Source of the DNA: Candidatus Kosakonia sp. 282A-S69
GTDB lineage: Bacteria > Pseudomonadota > Gammaproteobacteria > Enterobacterales > Enterobacteriaceae
Reading direction: 5' to 3'
Length of the DNA: 54,760 nt
NCBI RefSeq assembly: GCF_029433855.1
Contig: NZ_JAROAU010000001.1
Location: 967,379 to 1,022,138, forward strand
In this document: piece after piece, positions 26,304 through 37,000 of the stretch
How the letters are laid out: each line of letters opens with the position of its first letter
Numbering within the stretch: position 1 is the stretch's first letter
Program-made: the position numbers and the translations under genes
The notes under the pieces: model-generated
Seen by the model: the letters and a program-made list of their open reading frames with translations, nothing else
Told to the model about the DNA's origin: nothing
The model's database searches: none

Positions 26304-29300
26304 ATGAGCGAACGTTTACCGCTGGTTGCCGCACAGCCGGGGATCTGGATGGCAGAAAAACTCTCCTCGCTGCCCAACGCCTGGAGCGTGGCGCACTATG
26401 TTGAGCTTGAGGGGGATATTGATGCCGCAAAGCTCAGCGAGGCAATTGTCACTGGCCTGATGCAGGCCGATACGCTGCGCATGCGTTTCACTGAAGAGAG
26501 TGGCGAAGTGTGGCAATGGGTTGATGAGGCGATGCGCTTTGCCGCGCCCGCGATTATCGATCTGCGCCAACAGGACGATGCGCACAGCGCCGCGCAGGCC
26601 TTAATGCAGGCCGATCTGGCGCAGAACTTGCGCGTAGAGAGCGGCAAACCGCTGGTGCACCATCAGCTGATGCGCGTCGGCGAGCGGCGCTGGTACTGGT
26701 ATCAGCGTTATCACCATTTGCTGGTCGATGGTTTCAGTTTCCCCGCGATTACCCGCCAGATTGCCGCCATTTACTCTGCCTGGCGACGTGGCGAGCCAAC
26801 GCCTGCCTCGCCCTTTACTCCCTTCGCCGACGTTGTGGAAGAGTATCAACGCTATCAGGGGAGTGATGCCTTCGCTCGCGACGCCGCTTTCTGGGCAGAG
26901 CAGCGGCGTACACTACCACCGCCGGTGTCGCTCTCCAGCGAGCCGCTGCCGGGACGGGCGGCAACCACCGATATTCTGCGCCTGAATGTAACCCTGGACA
27001 GCGACGCTTTCCGCCGCCTAAGCCAGGCGATGGCAAACACTACGCCCGCCGATTTGGCGCTGGCGTTAGTGGCGCTGTGGCTGGGGCGGCTGTGCGGACG
27101 CACCGATTATGCCGCCGGATTTATCTTTATGCGCCGCATGGGTTCGGCAGCGCTCACCGCGACCGGTCCGGTGCTTAACGTCCTGCCACTTGGGGTGCAT
27201 CTGGATGGCGCGCAAACCCTGCCGGAGCTTGCCAGTGCGCTTGCCCGGTTGCTTAAAGCGATGCGCCGCCACCAGCGCTATGACGCAGAGCAGATCGTGC
27301 GTGACGCCGGACGCGCGGCGGGGAATGAGCCGCTGTTTGGCCCGGTACTGAACGTTAAACTGTTTGATTACCAGCTGGATGTGGATGGCATCCAGGGTAT
27401 TACCCACACGTTAGCCACCGGGCCGGTCAACGATATGGAGATCGCGCTCTTCCCGGATGAGGCGGGCGGGCTGTCGCTGGAGGTGCTGGCGAACCGCAGC
27501 CGCTATGACGAGACGACGCTCAATACTCACGTCGCACGCCTTGCGCAGCTTTTGCAGCAATTTGCCGACAACCCGGCGCTGCGCTGTGGGGATGCGGAGC
27601 TATTAAGTGCAAAAGAGGCGGAGCAACTCACGCAGATCAACGCCACCGCCGTGTCGCTGCCAATGACCACGCTGAGCGAGCTGGTCGCGCAACAGGCGGC
27701 GAAAACGCCTGATGCACCGGCGTTATCCGATGCCCGCTGGCGCTTTAGCTACCGGGAGATGCGCGAGCAGGTCGTGGCGCTGGCGAATCAGCTACGCGCG
27801 CTGGGCGTGCAGCCTGGCGACAGCGTGGCGGTCGCGCTGCCGCGTTCGGTTTTCCTGACGCTCGCGCTGCACGGTATTGTTGAAGCAGGCGCTGCCTGGC
27901 TACCGCTCGATACCGGCTATCCTGACGATCGCCTGCGCATGATGCTGGAAGATGCCCGCCCGCGTCTTTTGATCACCACCGAAGATCAGCATGCCCGCTT
28001 TGCCGATATTCCGCAGCTGGCGCACTTCTGCTACGACGCGCCGCTGGAGAGCAACGGCGCTGAGCCGCTTAATCTGGCCCGCCCGCAGCAGACGGCCTAT
28101 ATCATCTTCACCTCCGGCTCCACCGGGCGACCAAAAGGGGTGATGGTCGGACATACCGCCATCGTCAACCGCCTGCTGTGGATGCAGGCGGCTTATCCAC
28201 TTAGCGCTGACGATGTGGTGGCGCAAAAAACGCCGTGCAGTTTTGATGTGTCGGTATGGGAGTTCTGGTGGCCGTTTATCGCCGGAGCCAGCCTGGTGAT
28301 GGCTGAGCCAGAGGCGCACCGCGATCCGCAGGCGCTACAAGCCTTCTTTGCTGAAACAGGCGTGACCACAACCCACTTTGTCCCCTCTATGCTGGCGGCC
28401 TTTGTCGCCTCGCTGACGCCGGAAAGCGCGCAGCAGAGCTGCCGCACGCTGAAGCAGGTCTTCTGTAGCGGCGAAGCGCTGCCCGCCGATCTCTGCCGCG
28501 AGTGGGAAACTTTAACCGGCGTGGCGCTGCACAATCTCTATGGCCCGACGGAAGCGGCGGTGGATGTCAGCTTCTATCCGGCCTATGGCGAGACACTGGC
28601 GCAGGTGCGCGGCAACAGTGTGCCGATTGGTTACCCGGTGTGGAACACGGGTCTGCGTATTCTGGATGCGATGATGCGCCCGGTGCCGTTCGGCGTGGCG
28701 GGCGATCTCTATCTCACCGGTATTCAGCTGGCGCAGGGCTATCTTGGTCGCCCTGATTTGACGGCCAGCCGCTTTATCGCCGACCCCTTTACGCCGGGCG
28801 AGCGCATGTACCGCACCGGGGATGTTGCCCGCTGGCTGGAAAATGGTGCGGTAGAGTACCTGGGACGCAGCGACGATCAGCTGAAAATTCGCGGTCAGCG
28901 CATTGAGCTTGGCGAGATTGACCGGGCGATGCTGGCGCTGCCGGATATCGCCCAGGCGGTTGCGCATGCCTGCGTCTTTAATCAGGCGGCGGCGAGCGGC
29001 GGCGATGCCCGCCAGCTGGTTGGCTACCTTGTCTCTGCCTCCGGTCAGCCGCTGGATACGGCCGTACTGCTGGAGCAGCTGCGTGCGCAGCTACCGGCGC
29101 ACATGGTGCCGGTGCTGTTGATGCAGGTGAGCGCGCTGCCGCTCAGCGCGAACGGTAAGCTCGATCGCAAAGCGTTGCCGCTGCCCGTGCTGCAGGCAGA
29201 GCAGGGCGGTCGCCCGCTCACCGCCGGTATGGAAACGCAGGTAGCGCAGGCCTTTGCCGCGCTGCTGGGCTGTGAGGTGAATGATGCGCAGGCGGATTTC

Positions 29301-30191
29301 TTCGCCCTTGGCGGCCACTCGCTGCTGGCGATGCGGCTTGCCGCGCAGCTGAGCCGCCACTGCGACCGTCAGGTAACGCCGGGACAGATTATGGTCGCGC
29401 CGACGGTGGAGAAGCTGGCGGCGCTGCTGGAGCAGCCGCTCTCAAATGAGCAGGCCGGGCGACTCGGGCTGGAAGCGGTGCTGCCGCTGCGTGAAAGCGC
29501 GGGGCCAACGCTCTTCTGCTTCCATCCGGCCTCTGGTTTCGCCTGGCAGTTTAGCGTGCTGGCCCGCTATCTTGCGCCGCGCTGGTCGATTACCGGCATT
29601 CAGTCTCCGCGCCCGGATGGCCCGTTACAGCAGGCGGCAACGCTGGATGAGGCCTGCGAGCAACAGTTAGCGGCGCTGCTGGCACAGCAGCCGCACGGGC
29701 CTTATTACCTGTTGGGTTACTCGCTTGGCGGGACGCTGGCGCACGGCATTGCGGCGCGGCTGCAACAGCGTGGCGAAGAGGTGGCGTTCCTCGGGCTGCT
29801 CGATACCTGGCCGCCGGAGACACAAAACTGGGCGGAGAAAGAGGCGAACGGCCTCGATCCTGCGGTGCTGGCCGAGATTGAGCGCGAGCGGCAGGCGTTT
29901 CTTGCCGCCCAGCAGGGGCAGGCGTCCAGTGAGCTCTTCTCGCAGATCGAGGGGAATTACGCCGATGCGGTGCGGTTGCTAACCACCGCCCGCAGTGTGC
30001 CGTTTGCGGGTAAAGCCACGCTGTTTGTCGCTGAGCGTACCCTGCCGCCCGGCACCGACCCGCAACGCGCCTGGGCACCCTGGGTGAGCGAGTTGGCGGT
30101 GTACCGTCAGGATTGCGCCCATGTCGATATCATCTCCCCGCAGGCGTTCGGGCAGATCGGGCCAGTGTTGAGGGAGTTATTGGAGAGGTAA
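26304..30191 (+). CDS. entF: EntF, enterobactin nonribosomal peptide synthetase
   Basis: This 1295-residue synthetase activates serine, joins it to 2,3-dihydroxybenzoate from EntB, and cyclises three units into enterobactin. The order is condensation (about 1-430, HHLLVDG at 137-143), adenylation (about 460-960, IIFTSGSTGRPKG near 598 and YRTGD near 830), peptidyl carrier (LGGHSLLAM near 1000, phosphopantetheine Ser), and thioesterase (about 1060-1295, GYSLGG near 1137). The length agrees with E. coli (1293). Activation needs a phosphopantetheinyl transferase, which is not encoded in this window. Confidence 0.98.
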   Translation: MSERLPLVAAQPGIWMAEKLSSLPNAWSVAHYVELEGDIDAAKLSEAIVTGLMQADTLRMRFTEESGEVWQWVDEAMRFAAPAIIDLRQQDDAHSAAQALMQADLAQNLRVESGKPLVHHQLMRVGERRWYWYQRYHHLLVDGFSFPAITRQIAAIYSAWRRGEPTPASPFTPFADVVEEYQRYQGSDAFARDAAFWAEQRRTLPPPVSLSSEPLPGRAATTDILRLNVTLDSDAFRRLSQAMANTTPADLALALVALWLGRLCGRTDYAAGFIFMRRMGSAALTATGPVLNVLPLGVHLDGAQTLPELASALARLLKAMRRHQRYDAEQIVRDAGRAAGNEPLFGPVLNVKLFDYQLDVDGIQGITHTLATGPVNDMEIALFPDEAGGLSLEVLANRSRYDETTLNTHVARLAQLLQQFADNPALRCGDAELLSAKEAEQLTQINATAVSLPMTTLSELVAQQAAKTPDAPALSDARWRFSYREMREQVVALANQLRALGVQPGDSVAVALPRSVFLTLALHGIVEAGAAWLPLDTGYPDDRLRMMLEDARPRLLITTEDQHARFADIPQLAHFCYDAPLESNGAEPLNLARPQQTAYIIFTSGSTGRPKGVMVGHTAIVNRLLWMQAAYPLSADDVVAQKTPCSFDVSVWEFWWPFIAGASLVMAEPEAHRDPQALQAFFAETGVTTTHFVPSMLAAFVASLTPESAQQSCRTLKQVFCSGEALPADLCREWETLTGVALHNLYGPTEAAVDVSFYPAYGETLAQVRGNSVPIGYPVWNTGLRILDAMMRPVPFGVAGDLYLTGIQLAQGYLGRPDLTASRFIADPFTPGERMYRTGDVARWLENGAVEYLGRSDDQLKIRGQRIELGEIDRAMLALPDIAQAVAHACVFNQAAASGGDARQLVGYLVSASGQPLDTAVLLEQLRAQLPAHMVPVLLMQVSALPLSANGKLDRKALPLPVLQAEQGGRPLTAGMETQVAQAFAALLGCEVNDAQADFFALGGHSLLAMRLAAQLSRHCDRQVTPGQIMVAPTVEKLAALLEQPLSNEQAGRLGLEAVLPLRESAGPTLFCFHPASGFAWQFSVLARYLAPRWSITGIQSPRPDGPLQQAATLDEACEQQLAALLAQQPHGPYYLLGYSLGGTLAHGIAARLQQRGEEVAFLGLLDTWPPETQNWAEKEANGLDPAVLAEIERERQAFLAAQQGQASSELFSQIEGNYADAVRLLTTARSVPFAGKATLFVAERTLPPGTDPQRAWAPWVSELAVYRQDCAHVDIISPQAFGQIGPVLRELLER

Positions 30192-30198
30192 AAAATGG

Positions 30199-30349
30199 TG
30201 TAGGCCGGATAAGCGTTTACGCGCCATCCGGCATATTCCGCAGCACCGATTGCCGGATGGCGGCTTCGCCTTATCCGGCCTACGCGGTTTCAGTGGCTCC
30301 GTTAAAGTGGTTTTGTAGGCCGGATAAGCGTGTATCGCGCCATCCGGCA
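30199..30349. repeat. BIME: three REP palindromes between entF and fepC
   Basis: Three REP units (about 30199-30233, 30251-30285 inverted, 30314-30349) share the arms GCCGGAT and ATCCGGC and the flank GTAGGCCGGATAAGCG. They separate the convergent ends of entF and fepC, where E. coli has fepE. Confidence 0.85.
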
Positions 30350-30369
30350 ATGGGGTTTGCCAACAACGT

Positions 30370-31167
30370 TCAACCGCTGCGCCCCAGTGGCACCACCAAC
30401 GGGGTATGCGCCACCGGATCGTCAATGATCATGCAGCGCAGCCCATACACCTCCTCGATCAACCCGGCGGTGACAATCTCTTTCGGTGCGCCCTGCGCCA
30501 CAATTTTGCCGTCGCGCAGCGCAATCAAATGGGTGGCGTAACGGCATGCCTGATTTAAATCATGCAGCACTGCGGCCAGCGTATACCCCTGTTCACGGTT
30601 CAGCTCGCTGAGCAACTCCAGCAGATCGATTTGATAACTGATATCAAGCCAGGTCGTTGGCTCATCAAGCAGCATGATCGCCGTCTCCTGTGCCAGCACC
30701 ATGGCGATCCACGCCCGCTGGCGCTGGCCGCCGGAGAGCGTGTCGACGCTCTGCTGCGCCAGACGCTCGACGCCGGTCGCTTTCATGGCGCGCTTCACCG
30801 CCTCGTCATCCTCTCTGCGCCAGCGGGTAAAGAGCGGCTGATGCGGATAACGCCCGCGCGCCACCAGCTCCTGCACCGTAATGTCGCCCGGCGTGGTGGC
30901 ATTTTGCGCCAGCAGCCCGATGCGCCGCGCGACCTCTTTGCTGGCAAAACGCTGGATCTCCTCGCCATCAAGGTAGACATGCCCCTCGCTGGGCGTCATC
31001 AGGCGGCTGAGTGTACGTAAGAGGGTCGACTTCCCGCAGCCATTCGGGCCGATGATGGCGGTGAAATGACCATCAGGGATAGCGACGCTCAGCTGCTCGG
31101 CAATCACTTTCTTGCCATAGCCAAGGGTTAACGCTTCGCCGCGCAAACGGGGGGATAACGCGCTCAT
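30370..31167 (-). CDS. fepC: FepC, ferric enterobactin ABC transporter ATPase
   Basis: This 265-residue ATPase powers FepD/FepG import across the inner membrane. Walker A is GPNGCGKST near 39-47, the Q-loop LLAQNATTPGD near 87, the ABC signature LSGGQRQRAW near 141, and Walker B AIMLLDEPTTWLD near 160-172. The frame is open further upstream, but ATG 31167 fits the known N-terminus and overlaps the fepG stop by four bases, as expected for translational coupling. Confidence 0.97.
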   Translation of the reverse strand: MSALSPRLRGEALTLGYGKKVIAEQLSVAIPDGHFTAIIGPNGCGKSTLLRTLSRLMTPSEGHVYLDGEEIQRFASKEVARRIGLLAQNATTPGDITVQELVARGRYPHQPLFTRWRREDDEAVKRAMKATGVERLAQQSVDTLSGGQRQRAWIAMVLAQETAIMLLDEPTTWLDISYQIDLLELLSELNREQGYTLAAVLHDLNQACRYATHLIALRDGKIVAQGAPKEIVTAGLIEEVYGLRCMIIDDPVAHTPLVVPLGRSG

Positions 31168-32156
31168 TTCTTGCGGGACTCCTGAATTAACAAGGCGATA
31201 AGGTAAATACCGCCGAGGCTGACGGTGACCACGCCAACCGGTAGCTGGTAAGGGGTAAAGCCGCGCTGGGCAATCATATCCGCCAGCAGCAGCAGCAGCG
31301 CGCCGCAGAGCGCCGACTGGGTTAACCCCCAACGCGCCGTGCCGCTCAGGCGGCGGGCAATATGCGGTGCCACCAGCGCAATAAAGGAGATGGGGCCGGC
31401 AAGTGCCGTGGCGGCGGCGGTCAGCGCCACCGCGACCAGCATCAGTAGCAGACGCGAGCGCTCAACGCTGACGCCCAGCGCGCAGGCGCTGTCATCGCCC
31501 ATCTCCAGTAGCCGCATGCGCCGCGCCAGCAGGGCAGCGCAAACAAACATCACCAGCATAACCGGCACCGACGGCACCGTTTTCGCCCACGTTAATCCAT
31601 TCAACGATCCGGCGTTCCACAACCCGGCAGAGAGCGCCGTTTCCAGCGAGGCTTTCAGCAGCAGCCAGGTGTTAAAGGCCACCAGCATCGCGCGTACACC
31701 AATCCCGACAATGATCAGGCGGAAGGTTTCAATGCCGTTGCGCCAGGCGAGCAGCCACACCAGTAGCGACGTGAGGATGCCGCCTGCCATTGCTGCCAGC
31801 GCAATCGCCGTCAGATGCTGGCCAAACAGCACCATCGCCACCAGCACGCCGCTCCAGGCACCGGTGTTAAACCCCATCACATCCGGGCTACCGAGCGGGT
31901 TACGCATCAGCGACTGGAAAATCGCCCCGCTGACACCGAGCGCCGCGCCAACCACCAGCGCCATTAATACCCGCGGCAAGCGCCACTCCAGCACGACCAG
32001 CTGCATTGCGCGCGGCGCGTCACCGCATAGCGCGTCGAATACCTGCCTGAAGGTGAGCATCACTGTGCCGCTGCGTAATCCCCAGACGGCGAAGAGCATG
32101 GCGGCGACAACCATCAACAGGCAGCTTGCCACTAAACGGCGGGAGGGGGCGATCAT
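31164..32156 (-). CDS. fepG: FepG, ferric enterobactin permease
   Basis: This 330-residue FecCD-family permease has about nine or ten membrane segments. The cytoplasmic coupling loop GAIFQSLMRNPLGSPDVMG near 80-98 is the EAA-like motif for contact with FepC. ALAGPISFIALVAPHIAR near 247-264 is the second family signature. It overlaps both fepD and fepC by four bases, so the three are one translational unit. Confidence 0.97.
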   Translation of the reverse strand: MIAPSRRLVASCLLMVVAAMLFAVWGLRSGTVMLTFRQVFDALCGDAPRAMQLVVLEWRLPRVLMALVVGAALGVSGAIFQSLMRNPLGSPDVMGFNTGAWSGVLVAMVLFGQHLTAIALAAMAGGILTSLLVWLLAWRNGIETFRLIIVGIGVRAMLVAFNTWLLLKASLETALSAGLWNAGSLNGLTWAKTVPSVPVMLVMFVCAALLARRMRLLEMGDDSACALGVSVERSRLLLMLVAVALTAAATALAGPISFIALVAPHIARRLSGTARWGLTQSALCGALLLLLADMIAQRGFTPYQLPVGVVTVSLGGIYLIALLIQESRKK

Positions 32157-33157
32157 AAGCCGCCTCCGCGCGCGCGGCGCACCAGCAGGATCAGCATTGG
32201 CGCGCCGATAAAAGCGCTTACCACCGAGACGCGCAGCTCGCCCGGCACAATTACGCGGCCAATTATATCGGCAAACAGCAGTAGAGCAGGGGTGGCGATC
32301 AGCGTCACCGGCAGCGACCAGCGGTGATCGGCCCCGACCAGCCCGCGCGCCAGGTGGGGCATCATCAGACCGATAAAGGCGATTGGCCCGACAACCGCCG
32401 TGGCGCTACCGCAGAGTACGGTGATCGCCAGCAGGCCCAGCAGCTGGGTGCGCGCCACTTTACTGCCCAGCGCGGTCGCGGTGTCACTGCCCAGACTCAG
32501 ACTGTTAAGCGCGCGGCTAAGCAGTAACGCCACGCCCGCCGCCAGCAGCACCGGGATCAACACTACGCGCAGAGTTGCCAGCGTGCGAATATCGAGGGAA
32601 CCGGCTTGCCAGAAACGCAGCTGATCGTAGACGTCAGCATTGAGCAGCGAAATGCCGCTGGAGAGGCCGTCGAGCACGGCGGTGAGCGCCACGCCCGCAA
32701 GTGTCAGGCGCACCGGGCTAAGCTGACCGCCGCCCTGGCTGCCGGTAAAAGCCACCAGCAGCGCAGCGGTGAACGCGCCGCAAAAGGCGAGCAGCAGTTG
32801 CTCCGTCGGCGTGCTCGCCCCCAGCAGCGCGGCGCCAAGCACAATGGCGAAACTGGCGCCCGCGTTAACGCCCAGCAGGCCCGGGTCGGCCAGCGGGTTG
32901 CGCGTCAGGGTTTGCATCAGTGCACCGGCAAGGCCGAGCGCGCCGCCGGCGAGTAAGCCTGCCAGCGTGCGCGGTAGGCGCGCATCGCGAATGATGGTGC
33001 AATCTGCGCTGTGACAAGCGCCAAAGAGGGCGTCGGTGATGACCGCGGCAGGCATCGGTTTTGCGCCAATAAACAGGCTCAGTGCCGCGGCAAATATAAG
33101 CAGTATCAATAGCCCGACGAGAATCAATACGCGCGCCGGGGAAGTAGAAAACGACAT
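32153..33157 (-). CDS. fepD: FepD, ferric enterobactin permease
   Basis: This 334-residue partner of FepG has the FecCD signatures [21 protein letters not shown] near 80-100 and [17 protein letters not shown] near 258-274, with nine to ten membrane segments. It is the first gene of fepDGC, divergent from entS, with a Fur box directly upstream of its start. Confidence 0.97.
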   Translation of the reverse strand: MSFSTSPARVLILVGLLILLIFAAALSLFIGAKPMPAAVITDALFGACHSADCTIIRDARLPRTLAGLLAGGALGLAGALMQTLTRNPLADPGLLGVNAGASFAIVLGAALLGASTPTEQLLLAFCGAFTAALLVAFTGSQGGGQLSPVRLTLAGVALTAVLDGLSSGISLLNADVYDQLRFWQAGSLDIRTLATLRVVLIPVLLAAGVALLLSRALNSLSLGSDTATALGSKVARTQLLGLLAITVLCGSATAVVGPIAFIGLMMPHLARGLVGADHRWSLPVTLIATPALLLFADIIGRVIVPGELRVSVVSAFIGAPMLILLVRRARGGGL

Positions 33158-33172
33158 AAAAATCCCAATTTT

Positions 33173-33197
33173 GATAATGATAGTAATTATCGTTATC
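33173..33197. promoter_or_regulatory. Fur box in the fepD-entS divergent promoter
   Basis: A 25-base imperfect palindrome begins GATAATGATAG and ends TTATCGTTATC, close to the Fur consensus. It starts 16 bases before the fepD start codon and 73 bases from entS, covering both promoters. Confidence 0.9.
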
Positions 33198-33269
33198 GAT
33201 CCCGTTTTGTTATGTTACCATGCGCAGCCTGAGATTGGACACAGAAAGTATGGAATACAAGGTCTTGTA

Positions 33270-34505
33270 ATGAAGCAACACTCCTGGCTGCTGAATCTCA
33301 GCCTGCTGCGGACACATCCGGCTTATCGCGCCGTTTTCCTTGCGCGTTTTATCTCAATCTTATCGCTGGGCTTACTGGGCGTGGCAGTGCCGGTGCAGAT
33401 CCAGGCGATGACCCACTCCAGCTGGCAGGTCGGGCTTGCCGTGACGCTGACCGGCGGCGCGATGTTTGTCGGCCTGATGCTCGGCGGCGTGCTGGCGGAT
33501 CGCTTTGAACGTAAAAAGCTGATTTTGCTCGCGCGATCTACCTGCGGTCTTGGCTTTATTGGCCTCTTTCTCAATGCACTGTTACCCGCGCCGTCGCTGG
33601 CGGCGATCTATCTGCTCGGCGTATGGGATGGCTTTTTCGGCGCGCTCGGCGTGACGGCGCTGCTGGCGGCGACACCTGCGCTAGTGGGGCGGGAAAACCT
33701 GATGCAGGCGGGGGCGATCACCATGCTCACCGTGCGCGTCGGTTCGGTGATCTCGCCGATGGTTGGTGGGTTGCTGCTGGCCTCCGGCGGCGTAGCGTGG
33801 AACTACGGTCTGGCAGCGGCGGGCACCTTTATCACTCTGTTGCCGCTGCTGACGCTGCCCGCGCTTCCGCCACCGCCGCAACCGCGCGAGCACCCGCTTA
33901 AATCTCTCACTACCGCGCTGCACTTTCTGCTGCGTAACCCGTTAGTTGGCGGCATTGCGCTGCTCGGCGGTCTGCTGACTATGGCCAGCGCCGTGCGCGT
34001 GCTCTACCCGGCGCTGGCGATGAGCTGGCAGATGTCGGCGGCGGAGATTGGCGTGCTTTACGCCGCGCTGCCGCTTGGGGCGGCTATCGGCGCGTTGACC
34101 AGCGGCAGGCTGGCGCACAGCGAGCGGCCCGGCATCATCATGCTGCTGACCAGCGTCGGCGCGTTTATCGCGATTGCGCTCTTTAGCCTGATGCCCGTCT
34201 GGCCGCTCGGCGTACTCTTTCTCGCGCTCTGCGGCTGGCTGACGGCGGTGAGTTCGTTACTGCAATATACCCTGTTGCAAACCCAGACTCCGGAGGCGAT
34301 GCTCGGGCGCATTAACGGCTTGTGGACGGCGCAAAACGTTACCGGCGACGCCATCGGCGCGGCGCTGCTGGGCGCAATGGGATCGATGCTGACACCCGCC
34401 GCCTCGGCGAGCTTCAGCGGTCTGGCTTTAGCGATAGTTGGGTTAGTGCTGGTTCTCATACTCGGCGAGCTGCGCCGTTTCCGACAGGTTCAGTCCGGCG
34501 CATAA
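33270..34505 (+). CDS. entS: EntS, enterobactin exporter (MFS)
   Basis: This 411-residue major-facilitator exporter moves enterobactin from cytosol to periplasm. Twelve membrane segments are expected. The MFS loop 2-3 motif is [18 protein letters not shown] near 72-89. The start of the protein ([25 protein letters not shown] region) matches E. coli EntS closely, which fixes ATG 33270; the frame is open far upstream through the fepD promoter and should not be extended. Confidence 0.97.
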   Translation: MKQHSWLLNLSLLRTHPAYRAVFLARFISILSLGLLGVAVPVQIQAMTHSSWQVGLAVTLTGGAMFVGLMLGGVLADRFERKKLILLARSTCGLGFIGLFLNALLPAPSLAAIYLLGVWDGFFGALGVTALLAATPALVGRENLMQAGAITMLTVRVGSVISPMVGGLLLASGGVAWNYGLAAAGTFITLLPLLTLPALPPPPQPREHPLKSLTTALHFLLRNPLVGGIALLGGLLTMASAVRVLYPALAMSWQMSAAEIGVLYAALPLGAAIGALTSGRLAHSERPGIIMLLTSVGAFIAIALFSLMPVWPLGVLFLALCGWLTAVSSLLQYTLLQTQTPEAMLGRINGLWTAQNVTGDAIGAALLGAMGSMLTPAASASFSGLALAIVGLVLVLILGELRRFRQVQSGA

Positions 34506-34508
34506 CCC

Positions 34509-34536
34509 GCACCGGTGGCGTTGATGTCACCGGTGC
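34509..34536 (+). terminator. Stem-loop after entS
   Basis: Perfect 9-base arms GCACCGGTG / CACCGGTGC with a ten-base loop begin four bases after the entS stop. There is no T-run, so termination may need Rho. A degenerate REP-like sequence follows at about 34590-34660 between the convergent entS and fepB. Confidence 0.5.
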
Positions 34537-34670
34537 TTCAGCGTTACGGCGATCTGATCACCCCTTATTGCAAACGGGATGCCTTCACAGGCCGGATAGG
34601 TCACGCGCGTTATCCAGCAACGTGGGGCGTGTTTACCGGCCATCCGTCAATAAGGCGTGCGCCAAACACC

Positions 34671-35630
34671 TTAACCAAATAGCGCCGACAAGCGCTGCAA
34701 CACGCGGGTTGCACTGTAGTAATCGAGGCGGAAGGTCTCAGCCCCAAGGGCATAAACCCGCTTATTGCGTACCGCGGGAAGATGCGCCAGCAGAGGGTTG
34801 GCGCTCAGGGCGTCAGCCTCTTTTTGATCGCCGGCGAACAGAAACAGCGCTTCGCCATTTAGCCCGGCAGCCAGGTTTTCACCGCCGAGCTGGATGATGT
34901 CATGGCGCTTCCCCTGGCTCTGGCTCGCCTGCAGGCCTGCCGGTAGCGGCGCGAGGGCAAAACCGAGCTGCTGCATTAACTGGCCCTGCGCGGAGTCGCG
35001 GGTCCAGAGATTCGCGCTGTGCGCGGCGGGTGTGTAAACCAGTGCGCTGACCGGTTGCGGCGGCAGCTTCATACGCGATTTTGCCGCCGCAAGCTGCTGG
35101 TTGAATTCAGCGATGCGCGCGGCGGCCTGCTTCTCGTGGCCGGTGATTTCGCCAAGCTGGGTAAGCAGCGCCTGCCAGCTCTTATCGTCGTAATTGATGA
35201 TAAGCGTCGGGGCGATAGGCGAAAGCTGATCGTAGAGGGCCAGCGCGGAGTCGCCGCCGGTGGCGCTGATCAGAATCAGGTCCGGCATCTGTGCGGCAAC
35301 CGCTTCGGCATTGGCTTCGCCGATGTAGAGGCGCGCGACTTTGCGCTGTTTGGCTATCTCGCCCCACTGGCGCAGAAATCCCTGATCGTCGGCGAAACGG
35401 TTATTTGGCGTCGTGGCACCGCTGGCGATCACCGGAGCATCAATCGCCAGCAGCGAGCCGGTGAGAGTCACGCTTGTAGAAACAATGCGTTGCGGCGCGC
35501 TGGCAAGCTGATGTACGCCGCGGCTGTCGGTTATCTGGCGCGGCCAGTCGGCGGCGCAGGCTGAGTTAAGTCCTAAAACGAAAATGCCCACTAACAGAGC
35601 GTGTTTACGACACCAGCTAAGAAAATTCAC
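34671..35630 (-). CDS. fepB: FepB, periplasmic ferric enterobactin-binding protein
   Basis: This 319-residue binding protein carries ferric enterobactin from FepA to FepD/G. The signal peptide (1-27, ending SACAADWP) precedes the class III (TroA-like) fold: [24 protein letters not shown] near 43-66, [20 protein letters not shown] near 120, and a C-terminal lobe ending [15 protein letters not shown] choose GTG 35630, eight bases after AGGA, because it yields the normal signal peptide and length (E. coli 318). An upstream ATG would add 22 polar residues that spoil it. Confidence 0.95.
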   Translation of the reverse strand: MNFLSWCRKHALLVGIFVLGLNSACAADWPRQITDSRGVHQLASAPQRIVSTSVTLTGSLLAIDAPVIASGATTPNNRFADDQGFLRQWGEIAKQRKVARLYIGEANAEAVAAQMPDLILISATGGDSALALYDQLSPIAPTLIINYDDKSWQALLTQLGEITGHEKQAAARIAEFNQQLAAAKSRMKLPPQPVSALVYTPAAHSANLWTRDSAQGQLMQQLGFALAPLPAGLQASQSQGKRHDIIQLGGENLAAGLNGEALFLFAGDQKEADALSANPLLAHLPAVRNKRVYALGAETFRLDYYSATRVLQRLSALFG

Positions 35631-35654
35631 AACGTGAGTCCTGTTTCTGTTGGA

Positions 35655-35802
35655 GTTAATGCTTCTCATTTTCATCGTTGAGCGCCATGGATGCAAGTTA
35701 TGACCATGCGAGAGGAGATTCTACTGTTGACATCACCGGCAATAACTTTTTATCTTACCGCACCAAACAAAAATGATAATCATTCTTAATACATTTATCA
35801 TT
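35655..35802. promoter_or_regulatory. fepB-entC divergent promoter with Fur-box-like sites
   Basis: A clear Fur-type array lies at 35771-35802 (AATGATAATCATTCTTAATA, then a second half TTATCATT), ending 13 bases before the entC start. A weaker site (AATGCTTCTCATTTTCATC) lies at 35658-35676 near fepB. E. coli has two Fur sites in this region. Confidence 0.75.
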
Positions 35803-35815
35803 GCCGGAGGATGAT

Positions 35816-36991
35816 ATGGATACGTCATTGGCTGAAGAGATCCAGCTGTCTGCAACGACACTGGCCGCCGATCAATTTTTCTTTATGTCGCCGTACCGCA
35901 GTTTCACCACGTCGGGGTGTGTTACGCGTTTCTCAGAGCCGGCAGCGGGGGGCGAGGTCCCGGAGAGCGCCTTCCAGCAAAAAATGGCGCAGGCCTTTGC
36001 CGACGCCAGAGCACAGGGCATCGCGCGGCCGATTATGGTGGGTGCCATCCCGTTTGATACCACGCAACCTTCGGCGCTCTTTATCCCTCAACGCTGGCAG
36101 AGCTTCTCCCGCCCGGAAAAACAGCGCGCTGCGCGCTACTTCAACAGCGGCGCGATGCCGAATGTGAAAGCGCAAAAAGCGGTGCCCGAGCAGGATCTGT
36201 TTATGGCGATGGTGGCGAACGCGTCCGCGCGCACCGCCACGCCGGAAGTGGACAAAGTGGTACTCTCACGCCTGATTGAGATCGCAACCGACCGTCCGGT
36301 CGACAGTGGCGTGCTGCTTGAGCGCTTAATTGCGCAGAACCCCGCCAGCTTCAACTTCCACGTTCCGCTGCCCGATGGCGGCGCGCTGCTGGGCGCAAGC
36401 CCGGAGCTGCTGCTGCGCAAAGAGGGCGATCGTTTCAGCTCCCTGCCGCTGGCCGGTTCGGCCCGTCGCCAGCCCGATGACATGCTCGATCGCGAAGCGG
36501 GCAACAAACTGCTGGCTTCAGAAAAAGATCGCCATGAACACGAACTGGTGACGCAGGCGATGAAAAAAGTGCTCCAGCCGCGCAGCCGCATGTTGACGCT
36601 GCCATCGTCGCCGCAGCTGGTGAACACACCGACGCTGTGGCACCTGGCAACGCCGATTGAGGGCACGGCAAAAGAGGGCGAAAACGCCTTAACACTCGCC
36701 TGCCTGCTTCACCCGACACCCGCGCTGAGCGGCTTCCCGCATCAGATCGCGAAGAAAATCATCGCCGAGCTTGAGCCCTTTAACCGCGAACTTTTCGGCG
36801 GCATTGTTGGCTGGTGCGATGCCGAAGGAAACGGCGAGTGGGTAGTCACCATCCGCTGCGCGCGCATCCGCGACAACCACGTCCGCCTGTTTGCCGGCGC
36901 CGGGATTGTCCCCGCCTCGTCGCCGCTCGCGGAATGGCGCGAAACGGGCGTCAAACTGACCACCATGTTAAACGCCTTTGGTTTGCATTAA
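35816..36991 (+). CDS. entC: EntC, isochorismate synthase
   Basis: EntC converts chorismate to isochorismate, the first step to 2,3-dihydroxybenzoate. The 391 residues match E. coli EntC in length and text. Visible motifs are [14 protein letters not shown] near 23-36, the catalytic segment VDKVVLSRL near 147, [10 protein letters not shown] near 197, [12 protein letters not shown] near 213, and the metal-site stretch [15 protein letters not shown] near 328-342. ATG 35816 follows GGAGGATGAT. It starts the entCEBAH operon and lies 10 bases before entE. Confidence 0.98.
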   Translation: MDTSLAEEIQLSATTLAADQFFFMSPYRSFTTSGCVTRFSEPAAGGEVPESAFQQKMAQAFADARAQGIARPIMVGAIPFDTTQPSALFIPQRWQSFSRPEKQRAARYFNSGAMPNVKAQKAVPEQDLFMAMVANASARTATPEVDKVVLSRLIEIATDRPVDSGVLLERLIAQNPASFNFHVPLPDGGALLGASPELLLRKEGDRFSSLPLAGSARRQPDDMLDREAGNKLLASEKDRHEHELVTQAMKKVLQPRSRMLTLPSSPQLVNTPTLWHLATPIEGTAKEGENALTLACLLHPTPALSGFPHQIAKKIIAELEPFNRELFGGIVGWCDAEGNGEWVVTIRCARIRDNHVRLFAGAGIVPASSPLAEWRETGVKLTTMLNAFGLH

Positions 36992-37000
36992 GGAGCCACA

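Noticed and set aside
30199-30349. CRISPR-like repeats after entF
   Set aside because: The repeats are alternating palindromic REP units of varying spacing with GCCGGAT arms, not direct repeats with unique spacers.
33036-33269. Extended N-terminus for EntS
   Set aside because: The extra 78 codons run through the Fur box and fepD start region; the protein matches EntS only from ATG 33270.
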